Positions 12,419 through 22,755 of a DNA stretch of 64,000 nucleotides are shown in pieces; within the stretch, counting starts at the first letter, position 1, and each line of letters begins with the position of its first letter. The stretch spans positions 1,736,001 to 1,800,000 of the forward strand of contig LATX02000001.1 of NCBI GenBank assembly GCA_001466705.2, read 5' to 3'. The translations under genes and the position numbers were made by a program. A model generated the notes under the pieces. It saw only the letters and a list, made by a program, of their open reading frames with translations, did not search any database and was not told where the DNA came from. Source of the DNA: Moniliophthora roreri (lineage: Eukaryota; Basidiomycota; Agaricomycetes; Agaricales; Marasmiaceae).

Positions 12419-13366
12419 TCACCGGCCAACTGTCTGACGCAGTTTTGTTTCGTTATCCTGTTTTTTATCCTCCCTGAAAACTGTTATTAGAATTCTGAAG
12501 AAGTTTGAGGAATGTGCGACATACCGAGAATTGATAATGGAGAGGTATAGCGTCCAGAACACACCGCACGTCGATTGGAATGGGACACGGTATGGGAGAG
12601 GCATAAATCTAAAATTTATGAGTTGGGCTATCGGCCATACTTGCCAATTGGTGACCAATGCAGGGACGTAAAGGTCGTTGTATTTCTGGTGTATTTGCGT
12701 CTTATCTCGACCCTCCATGACCCCCATTGAGCCTAGGAAAAGAGCGAGCTGACGGAAAGCTCAGTGAATGCCTGAATAAGAGGGAAAGAACGCGTACTCC
12801 TGTGGGTGCCCTGCGGATACAGTTAGTACAAGTGGGCACCATAAAGAGCAATCATAGTGTACATTATCAACTGGTCTGCAGCAACCCTCTTTCCCAGAGA
12901 CCTAAAGCTGACTCTTCCTCCTGCGGAGACAGCACGGAGTGGGAACCGGTGTTCAAGGAAAACGTTCCATTTACCAATAAGTGGACCTGTTTGTGACATT
13001 TTAAGAATTCGAACGATAGCACAGCCATATATTCGACGCACTTATGCAGAAGCCAAAGCAGAAGAACCGTAGGGTTCTGGCGTAGTCGTAGTGGGGCTTT
13101 GGTTCGTGGTCCTTCCTCGCATACTGAGATGGACGACATATTAGCGAGATAGACGGAATACAAGAACTATATCTCGACGCACCGTATTTTGATACGATTG
13201 AGCAACAAAATCTCCTAGAGCGTTGAATCCACCGCCAACCTATCAAGGAGAAACTAAAGTCAGCGACGGTCTTCCTTCAACCAAACGGACATACGATAGC
13301 GAGAGTAGCCTTGGGAGACTTGTTGAAGCTTTCTGTGTAGACACGGGCGACAGCGAGGGTAGACAT
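12419..13366 (-). CDS. Mpv17/PMP22 family inner-membrane protein (Sym1-like)
   Basis: Seven exons (13366-13295, 13239-13183, 13123-13042, 12986-12863, 12810-12798, 12748-12525, 12473-12419) give 208 aa. The family signature is clear: GGGFNALGDFVAQ, DYARTLRFFCFGFC, PLIGKWNVFLEHRFPL, FLGSMGVMEGRD and the C-terminal WQVWPIAQLINFRFMPLPYR. Members are four-span proteins of mitochondrial or peroxisomal membranes; yeast Sym1 is needed for growth under heat or ethanol stress. Exon 5 is a 13-nt microexon encoding APTG with phase 2 and 0 borders. Head to head with the secreted-protein gene, convergent with UTP4. Which subfamily it belongs to needs a tree. Confidence 0.88.
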
Positions 13367-13637
13367 GGGATAGTGATAGGTCAGAACAGAAATAGGGTAA
13401 TGTGGAATATATAGTGGAGAGGGGATCCACCCAGTTATTCATCAGGCTGACGCGAAATCAAAGGGGTACCACTCTTTGGCGTCGTGCGGGGCCACTTTAC
13501 AAATTTGAGAAGTTGGTTCCCAGCACGTGACTATCAGCATAAATAACGTGCTCAACTCAGCATTGATTCTGAACCCCAGATACACAACCATCTTCTACGT
13601 TCAAAATTACACCAAGAGGTCGCTCAAGACTCCATAA

Positions 13638-14195
13638 ATGCACGCCATCTCTCATATCGCTGTCTCTTTTATTTCTATTATCCTCGTCTCCACCTTTCAT
13701 TTCGTCATGGCTACACCTATTGATCCTCAACCTCCTTCGAATGTGCAGGACGCGCATACAAACACCAACTTGGGACTACTAGCTTCACTCGAGTCGCCAG
13801 TCAAGAAGGGCGACTCGCTATTGGACTTGAATCACATAAATCATGGAACCTGGATCAGCGCCTTTTCTGGTATTTCGCCTCGTCGCGTCGCGCCGCGTCT
13901 TTAATGCTAACTTTTCCGATAGACAATGCCGGTGGCGGAGGAAATGCGGGTTCAACGGTTTCTGGTGGTGTTCCGAAGGGCGACAGCAAGGGCAGCGCGA
14001 TCAGTGCCAGCGAATTTACAGGCAAGGGAGGAGCTTCCAGCGGTGGGTCGGTTGTCGACAATAACAACGCGCTAATCAAAGTATTTTCTGGTGTGAAATT
14101 CTGACCATTCCCTGGTCACAGCTGACTGTAGCTCGTTTTCAGATAATGCCGGGGACGGAGGCTCCGCAGGAAGCGCTGCACGCGTACTGTCTTGA
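13638..14195 (+). CDS. Small secreted Gly/Ser-rich protein with a repeated module
   Basis: Three exons (13638-13869, 13923-14090, 14143-14195) give 150 aa. Residues 1-29 form a likely signal peptide (hydrophobic core SFISIILVSTFHFVMA). The rest is low in hydrophobic residues and rich in Gly, Ser and Asn. The string FSDNAGGGGNAGS formed over the first intron returns as FSDNAGDGGSAGS over the second; both introns split the Asp codon in phase 1, so a unit of exon end, intron and exon start was duplicated. There is no Cys in the mature part. I do not recognise a family; small secreted proteins of this kind are common in basidiomycetes. Function unknown. Confidence 0.7.
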
Positions 14196-14706
14196 ATGTC
14201 CTCTACCATATTAACCTATTGCAACAGCATAGTGTATCACTACTCCTGGAACATTTGTACATGTATTCATTCATGGTCTTATCAAGCGTTTTCCACAAAA
14301 AGTTCATTTTTCTCCGACTTTTGAGCAATACAGTTGTGGTGTCGTCTGCCTCATTCGGGGTTTACGGCTTGTGCAAAGGGAATAAAAGTATTCATCTAAT
14401 TCCCCCGGAGATATCCTTCGGACCGTGACAAGACGAGCTTTCGATTATCGTCCATTTCTCTATCATACGTTTCAAACCACAAACAAGCGTCGCGAGTGCC
14501 ATTTGATTGACGTATCACTAAACCTCGTGACCGTTGGCACGAAAGAGTGTGTCCATTGTAGTCTCGGGTGGGCTCCGAGCTTCTGGAACATAAATTCACA
14601 AGTAATACGATGGACCATGTATGAATAGAGGCTACGAACGTAGCGCACATTCCAGAAGGCATTTCGTTCATTCATGAACCCATTAACCATGGACCCTATG
14701 CCTTCT
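14196..14706. other. Intergenic, nothing recognised
   Basis: About 510 bp between two convergent genes. Short open frames here lack splice support and family likeness. It should contain both 3' UTRs. Confidence 0.5.
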
Positions 14707-15625
14707 TCACAGAAGACGAAGCTTCCCTGTTACTTGATTCACCAAAGGTACAGGAGCAGGGCCAATCCCCAAAACTGTTGTCGTTCCAAGTTGTCTGCGA
14801 AACGTGTGAGAGAGAAGTTGTGGAAGGGGAATGTATTACTGAACTTGTCATGCACTGCTCGCGCACAAAGGCTCAGACTCTTTGCGATCGCCTCCAGTTC
14901 CAGCAATTGTTCTTCGGAGACACCTTTCAGCGCGATTTTTGCCTGACTGTATGAGCAAGTCAGGTTTGCGCATCGAGTAAACAGCGGAAGGTGAACAAAC
15001 CCAGTCCTTTCCCAATGACGGACCAGCTGCCAGATTTTCACATCAGGTATACCGTGCAAGGAATAATGAGCCTTTACGTACCTTTGCATTGGCTTTGGAA
15101 AGAGCCCTATAACAAGCTAATGTGGCCTGACTGAAAGACGTTGAAGGGCCGCGGGAATGAGAAATTTATTGCACTCACCCACAGCTGGAGTGGAACATTA
15201 GCATTTGCAAGTATGAATATAGTGGCAGAGAGCATACTGAGTAGATACCGTTCCAGGAGACATTTTGAGATCCGTTCTGACAATCAGCACCTGTACTTGC
15301 GTCATGAAATTAGACAACTGCACGACTAGCAAACACCCTACTGTACCATTTTACATGGTTCTACAAAGCCAGCTGTAACACTCATTAAATCTCCGTCTGG
15401 AATCCCTTGCGGGTCTTCGTCTTGTAGTTCGGGCTCGCTGTCAGCAGAAACAGAATTGAAGGCCTGAGAATGCCGTTTCCCTAGGTAATAACCTGCAACG
15501 ATAGAAAGGGATCCAAGGACAGCAGATACCAGAACTAAAAGGTTTATTACTTAATTGACCCATGTCATGCACGAAAAAACGAACTCACTCTGCTGTCTAG
15601 ATAGATATTCAGGAAAGTTCTCCAT
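14707..15625 (-). CDS. Divergent PTH2-like protein, probable pseudoenzyme, with N-terminal membrane anchor
   Basis: Eight exons (15625-15589, 15534-15347, 15290-15238, 15184-15179, 15130-15082, 15026-15001, 14946-14845, 14794-14707) give 182 aa. A hydrophobic segment (ILVSAVLGSLSIVAGYYLG, residues 13-31) precedes the Bit1/PTH2 peptidyl-tRNA hydrolase fold. Internal exon lengths 53, 6, 49, 26 and 102 nt equal those of the canonical copy at 35916-36899, so the model is well supported. Two catalytic elements differ: GK(I/V)AAQ reads GTVSTH, without the lysine, and DAGRTQ is cut to DKQ. The end VLGIGPAPVPLVNQVTG is normal. Hydrolase activity is therefore doubtful; a scaffold or regulatory role is possible. 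It lies head to head with HAS1, 116 bp apart. Confidence 0.85.
15179..15184 (-). other. 6-nt microexon of the divergent PTH2 copy
   Basis: CTGTGG is flanked by AG on the 5' side and GTGAGT on the 3' side. It is needed to join exon 3 (phase 2) to exon 5 and gives HCGQATLACY, matching QCSHATLACY in the paralogue, where a 6-nt exon has the same place and phase. Confidence 0.85.
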
Positions 15626-15741
15626 GGAGGAGGTTGCAGGAGGCAGACTTTATTTAACCTTAACCCTAAGATGTATGGGCGCTTCTAACAATTTCTGATT
15701 TTTTTCTTTCCCTCTGTCCACATACTTACCATCTCTGCACC

Positions 15742-17705
15742 ATGGCTGCTGAAGCTTCAACTTCAAAAGCATCTGATGCACAAGAAAGGCCACTTTTCTC
15801 TTCCCTCAATCTATCCGAACAAACGAATAAAGCCCTTGCCGAGATGGGCTTCACGAGCATGACTCCCGTGCAAGCCAAATCAATACCTGTCCTTCTTACC
15901 GGAAAAGACGTCCTTGGTGCAGCGCAAACGGGATCAGGAAAGACGCTTGCATTCCTTATTCCTGCCGTAGAATTGTTGCATCGATTGAAGTTCAAACCCA
16001 TGAACGGTGTGTATTCACTTTGCCCCATTTCCTCCATCGAACTCATCATCGACTCTCCTAGGAACGGGGATTATTATTGTGACCCCGACAAGAGAACTTG
16101 CACTTCAAATCTTCGGTGTCGCAAAGCAGTTGATGGAACATCATTCACAGACGTTTGGGATTGTTATGGGAGGTGCAAATATGAGAGCGGAGTCGGACAA
16201 GCTGCAGAAAGGAGTGAATCTTTTGGTCGCAACCCCCGGTCGGTTGCTGGATCATCTTCAAGTAAGTAGTGATTTACAGTTTCAATAGTCTTTTTCGTCA
16301 GATTTTTTCGCAGACTACAAAAGGCTTCGTTTACCGGAATCTGAAAGCTTTGGTGATCGACGAGGCAGATCGTATTTTGGAGGTGGGTTTCGAAGAACAG
16401 ATGAAGAAGATAATAGCAATTCTTCCCAATGGTACGTTTTTCTTGTAGCGTAACACTCCTGTTTAGGGCTGACATTTGGGTAGAAAATCGTCAATCTATG
16501 CTCTTCTCTGCCACACAAACAACAAAGGTGTCCGACCTTGCGCGGATATCATTACGACCGGGTCCAGTTCAGATAGATGTCGCAAAGCAGCAAGAGACAA
16601 GCACGGTATCAACATTGTCCCAGGGGTATGTTGTATGCCCGTCCGACAAGCGATTTCTGCTACTCTTCACCTTCTTGAAGAAGAATTTGAAGAAGAAAGT
16701 CATTGTCTTTTTCTCGAGTTGTAATTCGGTCAAATATCATTCCGAGTTGCTCAATTACATCGACGTTGCCGTTCTGGCCTTACATGTACGTTTCAGCTCT
16801 ATTCCCCAAGTTTCAAGCCTCGCTGACACTTCCTCCCGCAGGGGAAACAAAAACAACAAAAACGAACGAATACCTTTTTTGAATTCATTAACGCCGAATC
16901 TGGTATATTGCTTTCCACCGATGTCGCAGCCCGAGGACTCGACATTCCGAGGGTAGACTGGATTATCCAGTATGATCCACCAGATGATCCCCGTGACTAC
17001 ATTCACCGTGTCGGCCGTACTGCGCGTGCAGGAAAAGTCGGGAAGAGCCTGCTGTTCTTGTTGGAGAGCGAGCTGGGTTTCCTACGATACCTTAAAGAGG
17101 CTAAAGTTCCGTTGAACGAGTTCAGCTTCCCCCAAGATCGGGTGTTCAACATTCAGACTCAGGTTTGTTCTTCCTTCAAGCACGTTATGAAAAGTTTTTG
17201 TGTCTTACTAGTTTCCTCATAGATGGAGAAACTCCTCGCTAAAAACTACTACCTGCACCAATCTGCGAAAGACGGGTATAGATCATATCTTCAAGCATAT
17301 GCGTCTTATTCGTTGAAGAAGATATTCGACGTGAATGCCCTGGATTTGGCCAAAGTCGGCAAATCGTTCGGGTTCGCAGTTCCTCCGCGGGTTAATGTCA
17401 ACATCGGTGCTTCCAAAGGACCTAATGTGAATAACAAGAATAAGCGGAAACGAGATGAAGAGGACGCAGATGAGGGTGAGGAGGTCTTTGAGGAGATTAC
17501 GGATGCCCAGAAAGTTGATGAGGAAGGGGATGAGGACGGCGAGAAAAGTGAAGACGAGAAACCTCAGTATCGCTCACAGGTGCGAAGACAAGGAAAGCAG
17601 AGACGGATAGAGACGCTGGGTAAAAAGAGAGTGGAGAAGGAGGTATACAAGAAGGGCAAGGAACGGAATCAAAGAGGGAAAGACGGCACACAATGGAGCA
17701 GATAG
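15742..17705 (+). CDS. HAS1: DEAD-box RNA helicase Has1
   Basis: Six exons (15742-16006, 16062-16261, 16314-16431, 16484-16785, 16842-17162, 17223-17705) give 562 aa. Motifs in order: Q-motif region [14 protein letters not shown], Walker A AQTGSGKT, Ia PTRELA, GG, Ib TPGR, DEAD in [16 protein letters not shown], then ARGLDIP and [10 protein letters not shown]. The C-terminal block YHQSAKDG-like ([19 protein letters not shown]) and [20 protein letters not shown] identifies Has1 among DEAD-box proteins. Has1 works in the nucleolus in both 40S and 60S assembly. The last exon ends in a highly charged tail with acidic and then basic repeats. Length is usual. Confidence 0.95.
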
Positions 17706-17980
17706 TGACTGTACTTCTTTCTATATTTTGGGTATCGATTTCTGTATTTTACCAGCCGTTTGATAAGGTCTGCACGGAGTTGACGCATGGAGAGGCATCA
17801 TATCATTGACATTTGCGTGTACCAGACGCCTGCAGGCAAATCTACACGTGGAATTGGTTGGGCCAAATAAGTCACAAGTGCCAAATCCGTTGAAGCAAGG
17901 TTTTTTCCTCTGATTCGTCACCCCGTCATTTTCTTCCTTTGTTTTGCGCCTTCTCCCAACAAGTTCTTGTCTTCAGATAG

Positions 17981-19147
17981 ATGGCAACCACCCAGGTGAG
18001 TATCATCTTTTCATTTTCTCGGAGTTTAGACACTTGTTAACCTTGCGTCTCGCAGCATTACATTTGGGCCTCGGGTCATTTCGTGCTCCTTATTTCAGCT
18101 CTTCGGTATTTCCTCGCTTGGGTCACCTTCAAAAGCGTCTCTGCTTGGTGGTATAAAGGTTCGCTCTTGCACACGCACCCGTAACGTGGATCCCGCTTTC
18201 CTGACTGGTTTTGCCTATGCTTCGTTGGACAGCGTGTTACACCGGTGCCCTTGTCAGCTATGCTATCGTCTGCCAGTCAGTTTGCATCTATTCACCGCTC
18301 TCAATATCGTTGTTAATCTTCACTTTTCAATAGGAAATCTCTAGGAGTGCGTGTCTTTGGCTTCATGACGTAACGAATATTGATGGCCTCGCGAAAAGGC
18401 TCCCCAACCCAACTTGACGTATGTGAGGCGGGCATTGTTGGATGAGGTGCGGAATAGTCGTCCTTGTTTCTGGGTCCAAAGGCTAACTGTTTCCAAACAG
18501 AATGTTCAATACTTTATCTTGGCCTTCTTCTGGTGGTCCTCGAAGCCCATTGCCAGTTCGTATTTGTTTCACCACGCTGTGTCAAGCTCAGACTCACAAA
18601 TTCCTTTCTTCTAGTCACTTTGCTGCCATACACTATCTTTTCCCTGTTCCATGCCTTGACATTCACTCGTACCACCCTAATGCCCCAGTTCCTCCCGCCT
18701 GGCCCTCCGGCTACGGCTGGAGGCGCACCTACGCCTCACCCATTGGCTAAAAAGCTCCAAGTCTGGGTCAAAGGTAGATACATTCTATTTGAGGTCCCAA
18801 GAGATATATATAACTCATTGTGTCTCACAGCGAATTACGATCCTGCCATGAAAGCTGTTGCTTACACCGAACTTGTTATCCTTGTTCGCGTCGTCCTCGG
18901 AGCTATTACCTTCCAAAACTCTCTCCTCTCTCCCCTTATGTACGCGCACTTCCTCCGCCAGCGCTGGTACCAGTCTGCCTTTACTAGGGATGCTGTCGCG
19001 TACACCACTGGGCGCATCGAAGCTACGATCCAGAACCAACAAAATCCCACTCTTACAAACGTTTACGAGCAGGCAAAGGGTTTGGTGCAGAGATGGGGAG
19101 GAAGCAACGTGGCGCCTGCGCCCGCAGCTCAAGGAGCCCGTAGATAA
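17981..19147 (+). CDS. POM33: Pom33/TMEM33 family membrane protein
   Basis: Eight exons (17981-17995, 18056-18158, 18233-18275, 18334-18346, 18399-18446, 18501-18555, 18615-18773, 18831-19147) give 250 aa. Several hydrophobic spans are visible: HFVLLISALRYFLAWV, NVQYFILAFFWW followed by ITLLPYTIFSLFHAL, and ELVILVRVVLGAITF. The order and the motif YVRRALLDEVQ-like region match Pom33/TMEM33. These proteins sit in the ER and nuclear envelope; yeast Pom33 helps nuclear pore distribution. Exon 4 is a 13-nt microexon. The C-terminus is Ala/Pro-rich. Confidence 0.85.
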
Positions 19148-19522
19148 CCTTATTTCGAAATCACCGCTGGTTTCGACGAATAACCGACAAATGGATGTAG
19201 AAGGACTTGGTGGACGTTATTTCATCGTTTTCCCTTACGCCTTTGTTGTTAATTTACGAATTCAGTTACTGATTGTTGTGATCAGTGGCTTCCAAGTTGC
19301 AAGTTATTCTGCGGGATGTTTTTGCTCGTGCCAACTGTGTTGTGTCCATGTTTAGATTAATTTAGTCCGTCAGTGGAGAGCGTTCGAGATGTTTGCTATG
19401 ACGAGCGCATGACGTGGGGAGAGGAGGAGCAAGTCAAATGCTGAACCAAATGAGGTGAACAGGAAGAGTATAAAAATCGGGTATCACCAAGAGAAGACGG
19501 TCCCTATTTTCCAAAGACTATC
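19148..19522. other. Intergenic, 3' UTR and promoter
   Basis: About 375 bp between two plus-strand genes. Apart from the TATA-like box at 19469 I recognise nothing. Confidence 0.5.
19469..19476 (+). promoter_or_regulatory. TATA-like box
   Basis: TATAAAAA lies 54 bp upstream of the ATG at 19523. Few other genes in the window show such a clear box, which suggests this small gene may be strongly or conditionally expressed. Confidence 0.5.
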
Positions 19523-19873
19523 ATGCCCTCGACGATTACGTCTGCTCTCCAAGATTTTATAAACGCCATCACTAGCCTCGCTGCTGGCCTTGTAAATTCG
19601 GTTCTGGCCGTTTTCGCCGCCCTCTGGAGTTTGGGCGTCGACATATTTACAACACTAGTCCAACTGGCGCAAAGTGTGATCAAGTTTGGAATAGATCTAT
19701 GTCAAGGTGTGGTCGGGTTCATCGCCGGTGAGTACTAGTGTTTGGTAGTCGATATGATGACAAGGAGTTGACTAGTTTCTCGTGCAGCAAATTTTGTTGC
19801 AATTGCAGTTATTGGAGTCGCATACTACTTTTACACGAACCGGCAGAATCAAGGAAGAATGAAGAGGACGTGA
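19523..19873 (+). CDS. 96-aa putative membrane protein, unknown family
   Basis: Two exons (19523-19727, 19788-19873) give 96 aa. Almost the whole chain is hydrophobic or amphipathic: a central stretch LVNSVLAVFAALWSLGVDIF, a second around VVGFIAANFVAIAVIGVAYY, and a short basic tail NRQNQGRMKRT. There is one Cys and no enzyme motif. The arrangement suggests two or three membrane helices with the basic tail in the cytosol. I do not recognise a family. Clean splice sites and a TATA box support a real gene. Confidence 0.65.
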
Positions 19874-20063
19874 TGGAATGCAGAGCCATCTTTAGCGCCC
19901 GTAGCGTATATGTAAACAATTTTTGTCGACCAAATAAATTAGTCGGCGAAAACTCGTTTCGCCTTGTTCTCTCCGTACTTGTACTACAGCCAAACAGCCA
20001 AAAGGACAGAGAGCGTGTCGGGGGCACATCTTCAATTTTTTACCTCCCCCTTCACGGCATCAC

Positions 20064-20669
20064 ATGTCCCGTATTCCGCTGCCAGTTTCGGGTCATTCTC
20101 CCTCTCAAACTCGCAGCGTCTCTTCTGCTTCCCCTGTTCCATTTCCTGGTGAAAGAGCATCTTCCCCCCTCCCACCTTCACGACATCACTCAACCGCGTC
20201 TGCATCCATGTCATCCCTCTCAGGACTTCAGTCAGAGACCCGGAGGAGGCAGCTGAAGAAGGACGAGGTCCGTAACATTCCTTGATCTCTTTTTTCGTTG
20301 AACCAGTTCCGTGTTCCACTTGAATAAATGCACTCATTACTTCTTAGGCTATTCGTAGGAAAAATGAGATGGACCTTGCAAGAAAACGTACCATTTCGAC
20401 AACACAGAACCAGCAGCGTAGCAGACGTGGTCACAAGTCCACTGCGGCCAAAGGCACCGTCGCTGCTCTTAGGCCCACCCCTGCCTTGACTGTCCCCGAA
20501 AACATCACCGTTGCCGAAGCTAGTCAACTGTGCGCTGCAAAAAGGACGGACTGTGTTCTGGTTGTTGATGATGAGGAGGGTTTGAGCGGAATCTTCACTG
20601 CCAAAGATTTGGCTTACAGGGTGCGTTTCCGGTTCAATATATCTATCGCTAGCCGAACTCTGACACCGA

Positions 20670-20702
<33 letters not shown>

Positions 20703-22474
20703 TCACAGCTGAAGGATTAGACCCTCACACTACCCCTGTGCACCAAATCATGACCAGGAATCCTATGGTGACACAGGATACAACAAGTGCAACCGAGGCC
20801 CTACAGCTCATGGTTTCGAGACATTTCAGGCACCTGGTAATTCACATTTCTTCATTTCATCAGTTTGGTATGTTCCTTAACGGGCTTTCTCTCAACAGCC
20901 AGTGTGCAATGAAGAAGGTAACGTGGTAGGCTTGCTCGATATTACCAAGGTCTTCCACGAAGCCCTCGGAAAGGTCGAACGTAGCTCAGCCGCGTCGGAA
21001 CAACTTTTCAATGCAATGGCGGGTGTGCAATCCGAGCTCGGTAACGTGGGATCCAATCCTCAAGCCACTGCGATGCTAGCTTGGGCTGAGAAGTTGAGGG
21101 AGAAAACGGCCCTTCCCGACTTGTCCACGGTTATGGATTCGCGCACGCAACCTGCTACTGTCGGTCCAAAGACAACAGTGCGTGAAGTAGCCAAGCTCAT
21201 GAAGGAACGGAGGACAACCGCCGTCTGTGTCATGGAAGGTGGAACAGGAGGAATGCACCCTCGAATTGCTGGTATCTTTACTAGCAAGGACGTCGTCCTT
21301 CGAGTCATCGCTGCTGGTCTGGATGCAAGCCGATGCAGCGTTGTTCGTGTCATGACGCCTCACCCGGATACTGCTCCACCAACATTGAGTATCCACGAGT
21401 CACTCAAGAAGATGCATAGTGAGTAATTACTAGTGCTTGCTTGTTTCAATCAAGCTCACCACTTACAGACGGACACTACCTCAATTTACCCGTTGTCGAG
21501 GCGGACGGCAGATTGGTCGCCATAGTCGATGTTCTCAAATTGACATATGCCACGCTGGAGCAGGTAGGAGTATCCTTCAGGTGCACGCAGCGTATTACTG
21601 ACACGCTCCAAAGATGAATGCTGTTACTGGAGAGCAAGGTCTTACGGAAGCTGATGGTGGTCCAATGTGGGGTCGTTTCTTCGAGTCTATTGGCGGAGAC
21701 GACACGGAATCTATGATGTCTGGATCTCATATTCCGCCGGAACTCCGAACTTTGCCGTCCAATGCCAGCCTGTCTCACATTCAGCAGTCGCCTCACTCTG
21801 AAGTTCACCCTAACGATTCGGCTTCAGTCATGGATGATGACATCTCGGCTCTAGAAGGCCCTTCACGGCATAAGAGTGCTCCTGCAGTTCTCCCTGTCGA
21901 TGACGGAACCTATGTCTTCAAGTTCCGCACGCCCAGTGGGCGCACTCACCGTTTCCAATCTCGACACGATAACATTGAACACTTGCGCGAGATCGTGGCT
22001 GGGAAGTTGGCGACGGATCCGTTCTTCACTGAATACAAACCCACAGACGAGCACAGCACACCACCCGACCCTATTGACTTCACTCTCATGTACACTGACG
22101 CAGATGGTGATACCGTTTTGATGACTTCGGACCACGATGTCACAGACGCGGTCAAGATCGCTCGAGGCTCGCACACCGACCGTGTTGTGTTATTCATTCA
22201 GGGCGGTAAAGGATGGGACGAGGCCGGTGCTGGAAAGAGCGAGGCAAAGGCGGCAGAGGTTGCTGCCGCTGCCAAACAAGAAGTTCAGGAGGTCGAAAAG
22301 ACGGAGGTTCCCGTGACTGTGCCACCACCAACTTACGCCCCTCCTCCACCTACCGGGCCTGAGGAAGTCATGGGTATACCCAAGGATCTGCTTTTACCCG
22401 CAAGTATCGGCGCACTCGCTGTAGTTATTCTCGGCATTTTCACCTTCTCGAGGTTGACTGCCTCCAGGTATTAA
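20064..22474 (+). CDS. Four-CBS-domain and PB1-domain protein with C-terminal membrane anchor
   Basis: Six exons (20064-20267, 20348-20620, 20702-20836, 20899-21418, 21469-21563, 21614-22474) give 695 aa. After a Ser/Pro-rich N-terminus come two CBS pairs: one with LSGIFTAKDLAYR and VVGLLDITKVFHEA, the second with IAGIFTSKDVVLRVIAAG and LVAIVDVLKLTYA. A PB1 domain follows (TYVFKFRTPSGRTHRFQ to TDAVKIA). The end LLLPASIGALAVVILGIFTF is a single membrane span. This matches the fungal CBS/PB1 (Mug70-like) family. CBS pairs bind adenine nucleotides and PB1 pairs with other PB1 proteins; the role of this family is poorly known. Intron 2 ends in an A-run before its AG. Confidence 0.85.
20673..20700 (+). 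repeat. 28-nt poly-A run at an intron acceptor
   Basis: Twenty-eight consecutive A precede G20701, so the acceptor AG is the last A of the run plus this G. The next exon GTCACAGCTGAAGG continues the CBS frame exactly, so splicing here is required. A polypyrimidine tract is absent from the last 30 nt. Confidence 0.9.
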
Positions 22475-22755
22475 ACTTTTATGCTGTTCCTAAAAGATCT
22501 ACTCTACCTTTACTTGAAGTGCTTCTATTACGACTCGGAGGATCGTTGCCAATGATTTGACGACCAATACTTAGAGATTAATGTTTATACCTTGTCCTTA
22601 GCTACAGATACATACTCACGATGCACAAATGCCAGCTATCTTTGCTCCACTAGTATGTGCACAAAAATGGTTGTGGTATGAACACTACTATTTACTTATA
22701 CATATAGTGTGTGGTACGCAGCTATGGATAGTATCTGTGGCCGTAAAGTGTTCAT

